This document shows positions 25,075-33,758 of a stretch of DNA of 64,000 nt, one piece after another. The notes beneath the pieces were generated by a model. The model searched no databases, was not told the DNA's origin, and was given only the letters and a program-made list of their open reading frames with translations. Source of the DNA: Kribbella pittospori. GTDB lineage: Bacteria > Actinomycetota > Actinomycetes > Propionibacteriales > Kribbellaceae. Each line of letters starts with the position of its first letter. Positions within the stretch are counted from its first letter, which is position 1. Location of the stretch: positions 62,001 to 126,000 of the forward strand of contig NZ_SJKB01000008.1 in assembly GCF_004331465.1 (NCBI RefSeq). The letters are read 5' to 3'. The translations under genes and the position numbers were made by a program.

Positions 25075-26213
25075 TTCTTCGCGATCACTCCTGCAACCTT
25101 GCTGACCAGCTCGGCCAGCCCGTCGACGACCCGGCTGAGCTCCTTCTTCTCCGCCTCACTGACCTGGTACGGCTTGAAGCCGTCGCCCTCGCGGTACTTG
25201 TCGACCGCGGCGAAGACCGCCTTGAAGTTGGTGTCGAGCGAGGCGACCAGCGCTGCGTCGCGGGCCTGCAGAGCCGGGCGGAGCGCCTGGACCGCGGCCT
25301 GCGAACCCTCCACGTTGGCCTGGAAGTCGTACAGGTCGGTGTGCGAGTAGCGGTCCTCCTCACCGGTGATCTTGCCGGTGGCAACCTCGTCCAGCAGTTC
25401 CTTCGCACCGTTGGCCAGCTGCAGCGGGTTGAGCTTCACGACCTTGGCCTTGGCGACCACCGTCTTCACGTCCGTCAGCAGCTGGTCGGCGTACTTCTCC
25501 ATGCCCTTGGTGGTGTTGGAGACCCAGAGCGCCTGCTCGATCCGGTGGTACCCGGTCCACTCGGTACCCGGCTCGACGTCGTTCACCCGGGCGTCGATCT
25601 TCGGGTCCAGGTCGCCGAACGACTCCGCGACCGGCTCGATCCGCTCCCAGTACGTCCGCGACACCGGGAACAGCGCCTTCGCCTTGGCCACGTCGCCGGC
25701 CTTCACCGCGGTGACGAACTCGGTGGTCTTCTGCTCCAGCGCGACCGCCTGCGAGTTCACGTACCGCTGGTAACTGTCGGTGGCCTGCTTGAGCAGCGTG
25801 TCCTCGTCCACCTGGGCCGCTGCGTCGCCGGCGACGGTGAGGTCGCCGCGGATGCCGTCGCCGACCATGCCGGGCTTGCAGACGGCCTGGTACTTGCCGG
25901 TCGGCAGTTCGACGATGAGGTCGCGCTTCAGCCCGGGGCCGATGTTCTCGACCTCACCCATCACCCGGTCGCCCTCGGCGTACACGTAGAACTCGGTGAC
26001 CTTGCTGCCGCCGTTGGAGACCGAGAACGTGCTGGTGCCGGACTTCACGTCGCGGCGGCTGAGGTCGCACGCCGAGTCGGTCGCCTTGACCGACACCGGG
26101 CCGGTGCCGTCGTCGGCGGAGGCGGCCGGCTGGTCATCCGCACAGCCGGTCAGCGTGGCGAGCCCCAGTACTGCGCCGAGAGCGATGACCCCGCGGGTCG
26201 TGGACGTGAACAT
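25071..26213 (-). CDS. efeO: iron-uptake lipoprotein EfeO (cupredoxin plus M75 domain)
   Basis: A 380-residue lipoprotein, with signal and lipobox LTGC (Cys24). An N-terminal cupredoxin-like domain (about 35-130, with NIGPGLKRDLIVELP) is followed by the M75 helical domain carrying the HxxE metal motif GYHRIEQALW near residue 220. It binds iron or copper and hands it to EfeU. AGGAGAAG lies before the ATG. Located 25 bp after efeU and coupled to efeB. Confidence 0.95.
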   Translation of the reverse strand: MFTSTTRGVIALGAVLGLATLTGCADDQPAASADDGTGPVSVKATDSACDLSRRDVKSGTSTFSVSNGGSKVTEFYVYAEGDRVMGEVENIGPGLKRDLIVELPTGKYQAVCKPGMVGDGIRGDLTVAGDAAAQVDEDTLLKQATDSYQRYVNSQAVALEQKTTEFVTAVKAGDVAKAKALFPVSRTYWERIEPVAESFGDLDPKIDARVNDVEPGTEWTGYHRIEQALWVSNTTKGMEKYADQLLTDVKTVVAKAKVVKLNPLQLANGAKELLDEVATGKITGEEDRYSHTDLYDFQANVEGSQAAVQALRPALQARDAALVASLDTNFKAVFAAVDKYREGDGFKPYQVSEAEKKELSRVVDGLAELVSKVAGVIAKK

Positions 26214-26238
26214 GCTTCTCCTGGACGGTGAGGTGGGA

Positions 26239-27087
26239 TCAGGCCGCTTCTTCGGCGGTCTTGGCCGGTACGGCGGGCGGCGTGCTGGTCTTGACCGGGC
26301 GGAAGTACAGCACCAGCACGGGGACGAGGTACGCCAGCCACGCGACCGACTCGAGCACGGTCGGCGCGGGGTTGAAGTTGAAGATGCCCTTCAGCAGTAC
26401 GCCGTACCAGCTGTCCGGGGGGATCACGTGCGAGATGTCGAAGGCGAGGTGCTGCAGCCCGGGCAGGATGCCCGCCTCCTGCAGGTCGTGGAAGCCGTAG
26501 GCGAAGATGCCGGCCGCGACCAGGATCAGGATCGCGCCGGTCCACTTGAAGAACACGGCCAGGTTGACCTTCACCGCGCCGCGGTAGATCGCTACCCCGA
26601 GCAGGACCGAGGTGGCCAGGCCGAGCAGGACGCCGACGAACGGTACGGCGGTGGTCGCGGTGGCAGCGGACGCGTACACGATGAACGCGGTCTCGATGCT
26701 CTCCCGGAACACCGCCAGGAAGGCCAGGATGACGACGGCCCGGGAGCCGACCTCGAGCGCCTGGCCCATCCGCTCGCGCAGTTCCTTCGCGATGCTGCGC
26801 GACGCCTTGCGCATCCAGAAGATCATCCAGGTGACGAAGCCGACCGCGAGGATCGACATCACCCCACCGACGGTCTCCTGGGTGGTGAACGACTTCGCGG
26901 TCAGCGCGGTGACGAACTGCAGCAGCCCCCACGCGGCGGCCGCGACGGCCAGCGCCGCGCCCACTCCGATCCAGACCAGTTTCAGTCGATCCCGATGCCC
27001 CGACTTGACCAGGAAGGTGGCGAGGATGCTGACGACCAGCGAGGCCTCGAGGCCTTCACGGAGTCCGATCAGATAGTTCGCGAGCAT
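26239..27087 (-). CDS. efeU: ferrous/ferric iron permease EfeU
   Basis: A 282-residue, seven-helix OFeT-family permease. The two REGLE-type iron-binding motifs are LREGLEASL (near residues 9-17) and FRESIETAF (near 125-133). Start ATG 27085-27087 with GGAAGAG upstream. First gene of efeUOB and directly behind an iron-box sequence, so expected to be repressed by an IdeR/DtxR-type regulator in iron excess. Confidence 0.95.
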   Translation of the reverse strand: MLANYLIGLREGLEASLVVSILATFLVKSGHRDRLKLVWIGVGAALAVAAAAWGLLQFVTALTAKSFTTQETVGGVMSILAVGFVTWMIFWMRKASRSIAKELRERMGQALEVGSRAVVILAFLAVFRESIETAFIVYASAATATTAVPFVGVLLGLATSVLLGVAIYRGAVKVNLAVFFKWTGAILILVAAGIFAYGFHDLQEAGILPGLQHLAFDISHVIPPDSWYGVLLKGIFNFNPAPTVLESVAWLAYLVPVLVLYFRPVKTSTPPAVPAKTAEEAA

Positions 27088-27109
27088 GGCGGGGGACTCT
27101 TCCACATCA

Positions 27110-27141
27110 TTAGGTACGGCTAACCTTCCTGAGGTTAACCT
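27110..27141 (-). promoter_or_regulatory. IdeR/DtxR-type iron box upstream of efeUOB
   Basis: Bases 27110-27128 match the 19-bp IdeR/DtxR consensus (TTAGGTTAG-S-CTAACCTAA) at 16 of 19 positions, read on either strand. A second palindrome, AGGTTAACCT at 27132-27141, follows immediately and could hold a second dimer. The block lies 23 bp before the efeU start, and its far end overlaps the last codons of thpR. Confidence 0.82.
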
Positions 27142-27698
27142 AAGAAGTCCCATTCGCCTACTGTGGTGTACGCCGCACTGCGGCCCGGTCCCTCACCCAG
27201 CCGGGACTCGATCAGGCACAGCGATCCCGCGGTCCACACCGGTCCTTCGTAGATGTCGAAGACCCGCACCCAAGAGGTCACGTCGACCGGTCGCCGCAGC
27301 CGGGCCAGGGTCAGATGAGGCGTGAACTTGCGTCCCTCGACCGTGACGCCGGCCCGGTTCGCCGCCGTGCGCGTCGTCATCGACAGGTGCCGCAGCGAGT
27401 CGGAGGGGTCCTCGACCCCGGCGTACAGGACTCGCGCGTCGGGGACGCCCGGGAACGCGCCCGATCCGGTGATCCGCACTTCGAAGGGCTTCTGCCGCTT
27501 CGCGGCCCGCTCCAGCCCCTCCTGGAGTTCGTCGGTCTTCCAGTCCGGTACGTCGCCCAGGAACGCCAGCGTGATGTGCCAGTGCTCGTCCAGCGCCCAG
27601 CGGATGTTGTCGTCGGGATACTCCCAGCGCGGTTCGGCAAACTCGGTCAGATCCTCCACAGCCTCCAACGGCGGCACCACCGCCACGAACAATCGCAT
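27135..27698 (-). CDS. thpR: RNA 2',3'-cyclic phosphodiesterase (2H family)
   Basis: A 187-residue 2H phosphoesterase with both catalytic motifs: HITLAF (His41, Thr43) and HLTLAR (His128, Thr130). Family members open 2',3'-cyclic phosphates on RNA and related nucleotides, and can also ligate. A TAGAGT -10 box (27705-27710) ends six bases before the ATG, indicating a leaderless mRNA. It is divergent, with a 15-bp gap, from a gene starting with a P-loop kinase domain. Its 3' end overlaps part of the efeU iron box. Confidence 0.92.
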   Translation of the reverse strand: MRLFVAVVPPLEAVEDLTEFAEPRWEYPDDNIRWALDEHWHITLAFLGDVPDWKTDELQEGLERAAKRQKPFEVRITGSGAFPGVPDARVLYAGVEDPSDSLRHLSMTTRTAANRAGVTVEGRKFTPHLTLARLRRPVDVTSWVRVFDIYEGPVWTAGSLCLIESRLGEGPGRSAAYTTVGEWDFLG

Positions 27699-27704
27699 CC
27701 GAAA

Positions 27705-27710
27705 ACTCTA
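27705..27710 (-). promoter_or_regulatory. -10 box of a leaderless thpR transcript
   Basis: TAGAGT on the minus strand ends six bases before the thpR ATG. The whole gap between the divergent starts is 15 bp, so neither gene has room for a ribosome site outside the other's coding sequence. Confidence 0.5.
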
Positions 27711-27713
27711 TCT

Positions 27714-29189
27714 GTGGTGGAAACTGCTTTTGTGGAAGAGCTGAAGTTGCCGTCGCCGTGTGTGGTGATTTTGGTGGGGCCGGGGGCGGCGGGGAAGTCG
27801 ACATGGGCGGCGGAGCGGTTCTCTGACGGGCTGATCGTGTCGAGTGATCGGCTGCGGGCGCTGGTCGGGGCCGGGGAGGACGACCTGGCTGCGAGTGCGG
27901 ATGCGTTCGCGCTGCTGGAAGAGGTGGTCAGGCAACGGATCGGCCGGCAGTTGACGACCGTGATCGACACGTTGGGCCTGGACAAGGAACGGCGGATGCG
28001 GTGGCTCGAGCTGGCCCGTGCGGCCGGAATGCCTTGTGTCGCGGTCGGTTTCGACACCCCGGCCGCCGAGTGCCGGCGGCGGAACCGCGAACGGCTGAAG
28101 CGCATCCCCGCCGACGTGCTCACCAGTCAGCTGCGTTCGTGGACGGCCGTGAAGAAGGAACTGCCGCTCGAGGGGTACGACGACGTACTGCAGCCGACCG
28201 CGCTGCGCGTCGTACCTGAGGCGTTCGTGGATGCGGGGGCCGCGGCAACCAGGCAGTCGGAGGCTCCGGCCGGGTTGCGATTCGGACTGCAGCTGAGCAG
28301 CTATACGCACAAGGCCGGACGGGCCGGGACGGCCGAGTGGATTCGGGATGTTGCCGGTCGGGCCGAGGCGGCCGGGTTTGACGCGATCTATGTGATGGAC
28401 CACTTCCGGCAGATCCCGCAGGTGGGTCGGGCGTGGGACGACTTCCTGGAGAGCTGGACGACGCTCGGCTATCTGGCTGCCTGTACGACGCGCATGCGGC
28501 TGGGGACCCTGGTCTCGGGGATCACCTATCGGAACGTCGCGCATCTGGGGAAGATCGCGGCGACACTCGACGTACTGAGTGGCGGCCGGGCGGTGTGCGG
28601 CGTCGGGCTCGCGTGGTTCGAAGCCGAGCACAAGGCGTACGGGTGGACGTTCCCGCCGGTGGCCGAGCGGTATGCGCTGCTCGAGGACACCTTGCAGTTG
28701 CTGCCGGTTTTATGGGGACCAGGCAACAAACCGTTCCACGGCAAGGTACTCGACGTACCGGACACAACCTGCTATCCGCGGCCGCTGCAGGAGCATCTGC
28801 CGGTGCTCGTCGGCGGCAGTGGACGCCGGACGCTGCGGTTGGCGGCGCGGTACGCCGACGCGGTCAACGTGTTCGGCGATGCCACCGCAGTACGTCGGCA
28901 CGCCGGCTACCTTCGCGAACTGACGGACCGTCCGATCGAGGTCACGCATCTGTCCACAACCCTTGTGGGTAAGGATTCCCGGGCTGTGGACGATCTGGTC
29001 GAACGACTCCGGCCGCGCAACCAGAACCCCGCCCGGTACGCCGTCTCGGTCAACGCCGGCACGGTCGACGACCAGATCGGCCGCTTCCGCGAACTCTCCG
29101 AGGCCGGCGCCGCCGAGGTGATGATCAGCCTCCCCGACCTCGACACCCTGGACACGGTCGGCGAGGTGATCTCAGCCTTTCGCGTCTAG
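27714..29189 (+). CDS. P-loop kinase fused to F420-type luciferase-like oxidoreductase
   Basis: About 491 residues, two domains. Residues 1-170 are an AAA_33-type polynucleotide/zeta-toxin-like kinase with Walker A GPGAAGKST (22-30), SSDRLRALVG, and Arg-rich lid ECRRRNRERLKRIP. Residues from about 188 are a luciferase-like monooxygenase fold (FGLQLSSYTH, YVMDHFRQIP, GVGLAWFEAEHKAYGW, VLVGGSGRRTLRLAARYADA), the subgroup often using F420. The start is uncertain: GTG 27714, 27717 and 27732 are in frame, and the very short gap from thpR suggests a leaderless message. The fusion implies a kinase and a redox step on one substrate, or a moonlighting partner; not known. Confidence 0.85.
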   Translation: MVETAFVEELKLPSPCVVILVGPGAAGKSTWAAERFSDGLIVSSDRLRALVGAGEDDLAASADAFALLEEVVRQRIGRQLTTVIDTLGLDKERRMRWLELARAAGMPCVAVGFDTPAAECRRRNRERLKRIPADVLTSQLRSWTAVKKELPLEGYDDVLQPTALRVVPEAFVDAGAAATRQSEAPAGLRFGLQLSSYTHKAGRAGTAEWIRDVAGRAEAAGFDAIYVMDHFRQIPQVGRAWDDFLESWTTLGYLAACTTRMRLGTLVSGITYRNVAHLGKIAATLDVLSGGRAVCGVGLAWFEAEHKAYGWTFPPVAERYALLEDTLQLLPVLWGPGNKPFHGKVLDVPDTTCYPRPLQEHLPVLVGGSGRRTLRLAARYADAVNVFGDATAVRRHAGYLRELTDRPIEVTHLSTTLVGKDSRAVDDLVERLRPRNQNPARYAVSVNAGTVDDQIGRFRELSEAGAAEVMISLPDLDTLDTVGEVISAFRV

Positions 29190-30581
29190 CTTCAGGTCCA
29201 GGTGCAGCAGAGCGTTTTCGATCAGTTCGGACATCGCGGGGTGGATCCAGTACTGGTTGCGGGCCATCGCGTAGGCGTCCAGGCCGAAGCTCATCGCCTG
29301 GATGACCGGCTGGATCACCGAGGACGCCTGCGGGCCGATGATGTGGCAGCCGATGATCTGGCCGGTCTTCGGATCGGCCAGGATCTTGGCGAACCCGCTG
29401 GTGTCCTCCATCGCCCAGCCGTACGCGATGTCGCCGTAGTTCTCGCGGCCGACGACGTAGTCGATCCCGCGCTCGCGGGCCTCCTCCTCGGTCAGGCCGA
29501 CGGACGCGATCTGCGGGGAGCTGAAGACGGCGTGCGGCACGAAGCGGTGGTCGGCCTTGATCCGGTCGGTGGGGTGGAGCAGGTTGTGCTTCACCACGCG
29601 GGCCTCGTGGTTCGCGACGTGCTTGAGCTGGTGCGGTGTGGTGACATCGCCGAGCGCATAGATGCCGTCGACGGTGGTCTCCTGGTACGCGTCGACGACT
29701 ACCCGTCCCTCGCGGTCGACCTCGACGCCGGTGGCGTCCAGGTCCAGCACGTCCGAGTTCGGCGTACGGCCGACGGCGATCAGGAGCTCGTCGACCTCGA
29801 TCTTGTCGGCGCCGTCCGGGTACAGGGTCCGGATCAGGATCGACCCGTCGTCGTTGCGGGCCACCCCGATCGTCTCGTGGTCGAGGCGTACGTCGTACTT
29901 GCCGCGCGCGAGCTCGGTGAAGCGCTGGGCGATGTCGGCGTCCTCGTGGCGCAGCAGCAGCTCGGACCGGGCGATCAGCGTGACGTCGACGCCGTACGAC
30001 GAGAAGATGTGGGCGAACTCGGCGGCGACGAAACCGCTGCCGATGATGCCGAGCCGGCGCGGCAGCTTCTCCAGCCGCATGATGGTGTTCGAGGTGTGGT
30101 ACCCGGTCTCCTCGAGGCCGGGGATGAACGGGATGATCGGCCGGCTGCCGGCCGATAGCACGTACCGGTCGGCCGTGATCGCGCTGGTCTGGCCGTCCTT
30201 GCCGTCGACGGTCAGCTCCTTCGTGCCGGTGAACCGGCCGGTGCCGTCGTACACGGTGACGTTCGCGTTGTCGGCGTGGTGGTGCCGGTACTCCGAACCG
30301 GACGCGGCGATCGGGTCGATCCGGTCGAAGATCCGGTCCCGGACCTCCGGCCAGCGCACCCCGATCAGTTCCTCGTCGACGCCGTACCGGGAACTGATCG
30401 ACGGGGTGGCGGCCAGGTCGGCGGTGTGCACGAACATCTTGGTGGGGATGCAGCCCACGTTCAGGCAGGTGCCGCCGAACGTGCCACGCTCGACGATCGC
30501 CACCTTCCAGTCCGCGAACCGCCGGTTCACGATCGTGTTGCCGGAGCCGGTCCCGATAATCACCAGGTCGTAATGGGTCAC
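29172..30581 (-). CDS. mtr: mycothione reductase
   Basis: A 469-residue flavoprotein disulfide reductase that keeps mycothiol, the actinobacterial thiol, reduced with NADPH. FAD-binding IIGTGSGNTIVN is near residue 9. The redox pair GGTCLNVGCIPTK has Cys39 and Cys44. The NAD(P) motif is IIGSGFVAAEFAH, and the C-terminal catalytic His-Glu is HPAMSELIE. GTG start. It overlaps the convergent kinase-LLM gene by 18 bp. Tandem 59-bp-spaced repeats lie upstream. Confidence 0.94.
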   Translation of the reverse strand: MTHYDLVIIGTGSGNTIVNRRFADWKVAIVERGTFGGTCLNVGCIPTKMFVHTADLAATPSISSRYGVDEELIGVRWPEVRDRIFDRIDPIAASGSEYRHHHADNANVTVYDGTGRFTGTKELTVDGKDGQTSAITADRYVLSAGSRPIIPFIPGLEETGYHTSNTIMRLEKLPRRLGIIGSGFVAAEFAHIFSSYGVDVTLIARSELLLRHEDADIAQRFTELARGKYDVRLDHETIGVARNDDGSILIRTLYPDGADKIEVDELLIAVGRTPNSDVLDLDATGVEVDREGRVVVDAYQETTVDGIYALGDVTTPHQLKHVANHEARVVKHNLLHPTDRIKADHRFVPHAVFSSPQIASVGLTEEEARERGIDYVVGRENYGDIAYGWAMEDTSGFAKILADPKTGQIIGCHIIGPQASSVIQPVIQAMSFGLDAYAMARNQYWIHPAMSELIENALLHLDLKLDAKG

Positions 30582-30595
30582 ACCCCATTGTGCCC

Positions 30596-30709
30596 CTGTA
30601 ACCCCAGCTACCTCCCGGAAGGAAGGAAACAGAGGCGGTGGAACGGGTGTGCGGCTGTGACCCCAGCTCCCTTCCGGAAGGAAGGAAAACAGAGGCGGTG
30701 GAAGGGGTT
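30596..30709. repeat. two tandem copies of a roughly 50-bp repeat
   Basis: Copies begin at 30596 and 30655 (period 59) and share about 45 of 50 bases, with one inserted A in the second. Each holds a segment around CCGGAAGGAAGG, which in copy 2 forms the palindrome CCTTCCGGAAGG, followed by CAGAGGCGGTGGAA. They fill the gap between the MFS stop and the mtr start on the minus strand. Confidence 0.75.
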
Positions 30710-30711
30710 TG

Positions 30712-32076
30712 TCAGGCGACTCGGGGGCCGAGCTCCTTCGTGCCGTCGAGAGGCTCGGGCTTCAGCTCGGTGACGACCTCGGTCTGCGGGGCAGCGTCGA
30801 CCACGGCCTTCTCGCCGAGGAGCTCGGTCTGCGGCAGGACCTCCAGCCGCGGGCGCGGCAGCAGTCTCGGCCGGATCGCGAGTCCGCGCCGGCGGGAGAA
30901 GTACAGCACCGATCCGACCGTGCCCAGCACTGTCAGTCCACCGCCGACGATCAGCGTGTAGCGGGCACCGAACTCCTGCCCGACCCAGCCGATGAACGGC
31001 GACCCGAGCGGCGAACCACCCATCAGGACCGTCATGTACAGCGCCATCACCCGGCCGCGCATGCTCGGCTCGATGCTGAGCTGCATGGTCGCGTTCGCCG
31101 AGGTCAGCATGGTCAGCGAGGCCAGCCCGACCAGCGGCAGCACGACCGCAAAGGTCAGGTACGTCGGCATCACCGCGCTGACGATCTCGAAAATACCGAA
31201 GGCGATCGCTGCCCCGATCACCAGGCGAGCCCGGATCCGGACCCGGCGGGCCGCCAGCAGCGCGCCGGACAGCGAGCCGATCGCGAGCACCGAGCCGAGG
31301 ATGCCGTACTCCCCCGCGCCCTTGTTGAACACCTGGGTCGCCATCAGCGCCGAGGTCAGCTGGAAGTTCAGGCCGAAGGTGCCCGCGAAGAACACTGCGA
31401 CCAGCACCATCATCAGGTCCGGCCGGCGCCACAGGTAGCGCATGCCGTCACGGATCATGCCCTTCTCCCGGCCCGCGGGAGCCGGTGTGTGCAACTCGTG
31501 GACCCGCATCAGCCGCAGCGACAGGATCACGGCCGCGTAGGTGAAGCCGTTGATCAGGATGACCGGACCGGTGCCGATCCAGTTGATCAGCAGACCGGCC
31601 AGCGCCGGGCCGAGCAGCCGGGCGGCATTGAAGGACGCCGAGTTCAGCCCGACGGCGTTGGACAGCTCGTCGCGGCCGACCATCTCGACCACGAAGGACT
31701 GCCGGGTCGGCGCGTCGAAGGCAGTGCCGACGCCGAACAACAGGGCCAGCAGGTACACGTGCCAGGGCTGGACGACTCCGGCGATGGTGAGGCTGCCGAG
31801 GACCAGGGCGACGGAGGCCATCGCGATCTGGGTGCAGGTCAGCACCGTCCGCTTCGGGAAGCGGTCGGCGACGAGGCCGGCGTACGGGCCGAGCAGCAGG
31901 GCGGGCAGGAACTGCAGTCCGGTGACGATGCCGAGCGCCGTACCGGAATGGGTCAGCTCGAGGACCAGCCAGTCCTGGGCGACGCGCTGCATCCAGGTGC
32001 CGACGTTCGAGACGATCGCACCGGTGGCGTAGAGACGGAAGTTACGGACTTTGAACGCGCGGAAGGTCGGACTCAT
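30712..32076 (-). CDS. MFS transporter, MarR-linked (enterobactin-exporter-like)
   Basis: A 454-residue, 12-helix major facilitator of the EntS-like group: early FKVRNFRLYATGAIVSNVGTW, signature VADRFPKRTVL, and FDAPTRQSFVVEMV. The C-terminal 50 residues are a charged cytoplasmic tail. Start ATG 32074-32076 overlaps the MarR stop in an ATGA, so translation is coupled to marR and expression is probably controlled by it. Substrate unknown. Confidence 0.92.
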   Translation of the reverse strand: MSPTFRAFKVRNFRLYATGAIVSNVGTWMQRVAQDWLVLELTHSGTALGIVTGLQFLPALLLGPYAGLVADRFPKRTVLTCTQIAMASVALVLGSLTIAGVVQPWHVYLLALLFGVGTAFDAPTRQSFVVEMVGRDELSNAVGLNSASFNAARLLGPALAGLLINWIGTGPVILINGFTYAAVILSLRLMRVHELHTPAPAGREKGMIRDGMRYLWRRPDLMMVLVAVFFAGTFGLNFQLTSALMATQVFNKGAGEYGILGSVLAIGSLSGALLAARRVRIRARLVIGAAIAFGIFEIVSAVMPTYLTFAVVLPLVGLASLTMLTSANATMQLSIEPSMRGRVMALYMTVLMGGSPLGSPFIGWVGQEFGARYTLIVGGGLTVLGTVGSVLYFSRRRGLAIRPRLLPRPRLEVLPQTELLGEKAVVDAAPQTEVVTELKPEPLDGTKELGPRVA

Positions 32077-32522
32077 TGAGCCGCCAGGCGTTCGAGAACA
32101 GGGGCTGCTTTGCGCAGGATGTCGCGCTCCTCGTGGGTCAGTTGCTTGAGCTTGGTCTGCAGCCACTCGTCGCGGCGCCGCCGGTTGGCGTGGATGAGCT
32201 CGCCGGCCTTCGCCGTCAGTTCGACCATGATCTGGCGCTTGTCGGTCGGGTGCGGGCGGCGGACGACCAGGCCCGCCTCCTCCATGTTGGTCACGATCCG
32301 CGTCATCGACGGCGGCTTGACCTGCTCATGGGCGGCCAGCTCACCGATCGTCATCGCCTCGTGCTTGGACAACGCACCGAGCACGCTGAGCTGGTTGGCG
32401 CTGAGGTCGTGACCGGGCTCGCGCTGCCGCCGGATCTGCCGGGACAGGCGCAGGGTCGACGACCGCAGGGCACTCGCCAGCCCGACGTCACTCTTCACCT
32501 GCTGTGCTACGACTTCGGGCAT
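32073..32522 (-). CDS. MarR-family transcriptional regulator
   Basis: A 149-residue winged-helix regulator: LSANQLSVLGALSKHEAMTI leads into the recognition region VKPPSMTRIVTNMEEAGLV and the wing RRPHPTDKRQIMVELT. It is the first gene of a two-gene operon with an MFS exporter. Upstream DNA carries three direct GGTAA(T/C)G repeats that may be its operators. Confidence 0.95.
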   Translation of the reverse strand: MPEVVAQQVKSDVGLASALRSSTLRLSRQIRRQREPGHDLSANQLSVLGALSKHEAMTIGELAAHEQVKPPSMTRIVTNMEEAGLVVRRPHPTDKRQIMVELTAKAGELIHANRRRRDEWLQTKLKQLTHEERDILRKAAPVLERLAAQ

Positions 32523-32524
32523 AC

Positions 32525-32567
32525 CGTTACCTTAACTCATTACCTTTGCTAACGAAAACGCATTACC
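32525..32567 (-). promoter_or_regulatory. direct repeats upstream of marR
   Basis: On the minus strand, GGTAACG or GGTAATG occurs three times (32525-32531, 32538-32544, 32561-32567), at spacings of 13 and 23 bp. The first copy abuts the marR start and the others lie just upstream, in an AT-richer region. Candidate MarR binding or promoter region. Confidence 0.45.
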
Positions 32568-32633
32568 GTCCGATGGTATTCCCGGTCACTCGGTGACGCG
32601 CACGGGCGGCTCGCGGGACTAGAGTTCGCGGGC

Positions 32634-33710
32634 ATGGGGACGAGTGCTGAGCTGGCGCGGTTCGAGCAACGGTTCCGGCGGGCGGGGCTGCCGCTGTTCA
32701 TCGAGGACTTCTCGCCGACCCATGACATCTTCACCCGGGCCACGCCGCTGCTGGTGCTGGTCTTCCTGGCCGAGGTGCTCGGGGCGATCTCGCTGCAGTG
32801 GCCGGTCTGGGTGAACGTGCTGGCGGCGCTGGGCGCGATGGTGGTGCTGATCGCGGGGTTCGGCGTACTGAACCGCTTCCGTGACCGCCCGTTCTGGTCG
32901 CTGCCGACCCGGTTCGGCGTACCCGAACTGGCTGTCTTCGTGCTGCTCCCGGCTCTGCTGCCCGTGGTCACGCAGGGCCAGTTCCGCCAGTTCTTCGGCG
33001 TTGCCATCGGCAACCTCCTGCTGGTCGGCGTGGTGTACGTCGTGATCGGCTACGGGCTGATCGGGACGATCTTCTGGAGCCTGCGCCGGCTGGCGAGCGA
33101 GCTGGCGAACTCGGTGGCCAGCCTGGTCCGGGCGCTGCCGTTGCTGCTGGTGTTCTCACTGGTGCTGTTCGTGAACACGGAGATGTGGCAGGTGTTCGCC
33201 GGGATGCCGGTCGCGTTCATCGTCGTCTCGGTGGTCGCCTTCACCGTGCTGAGCACCCTGTTCCTGCTGATCCGGCTGCCCAGGGAGGTGGACGCGATCG
33301 AGCGCGATGCCGGCTCCGGTCCGCCGCTGCGCCGGATCCAGCGGATGAACATCAGCGTCAGCCTGGTCACCCGGCAGTGGATGCAGGCGCTGGTGGTGAG
33401 CGCCGGAGTCGGGCTCTTCTTCGTCGCCTTCGGCATGCTGGCGATCAGCGAGCACATCTACGAGCAGTGGGGCATCACTCCCGGGTCCTGGTCGTACCGC
33501 ATCGATCTGCTGGACCACCAGATGCTGATCAGCGCGTCCCTGGTGAAGGTTGCCATCGGCATCGCCAACTTCACCGGGCTGTACTACTCCATCGCGCTGC
33601 TGACCGACTCGACGTACCGGACCGAGTTCCTCGACCACGTCAGCACCGAATTGCGTGAGCTGTTCGCGGCGCGGGCGGAGTACCTCGAGCTGCGGCGTAC
33701 GACGGCCTAG
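32634..33710 (+). CDS. integral membrane protein of unknown function
   Basis: A 358-residue protein with about eight predicted helices (for example LLVLVFLAEVLGAISLQWPV, ALPLLLVFSLVLFVNTEMWQ, ALVVSAGVGLFFVAFGMLAI). It has a soluble N-terminus and a central charged loop REVDAIERDAGSG, and a tail rich in Glu and Arg. No catalytic motif seen. Divergent from marR and possibly under the same control. No name assigned. Confidence 0.82.
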   Translation: MGTSAELARFEQRFRRAGLPLFIEDFSPTHDIFTRATPLLVLVFLAEVLGAISLQWPVWVNVLAALGAMVVLIAGFGVLNRFRDRPFWSLPTRFGVPELAVFVLLPALLPVVTQGQFRQFFGVAIGNLLLVGVVYVVIGYGLIGTIFWSLRRLASELANSVASLVRALPLLLVFSLVLFVNTEMWQVFAGMPVAFIVVSVVAFTVLSTLFLLIRLPREVDAIERDAGSGPPLRRIQRMNISVSLVTRQWMQALVVSAGVGLFFVAFGMLAISEHIYEQWGITPGSWSYRIDLLDHQMLISASLVKVAIGIANFTGLYYSIALLTDSTYRTEFLDHVSTELRELFAARAEYLELRRTTA

Positions 33711-33758
33711 GTTCTTATTGGTTTGCCGGTGGTCGGCTCGGTCGGATAGGAAGCTTGC

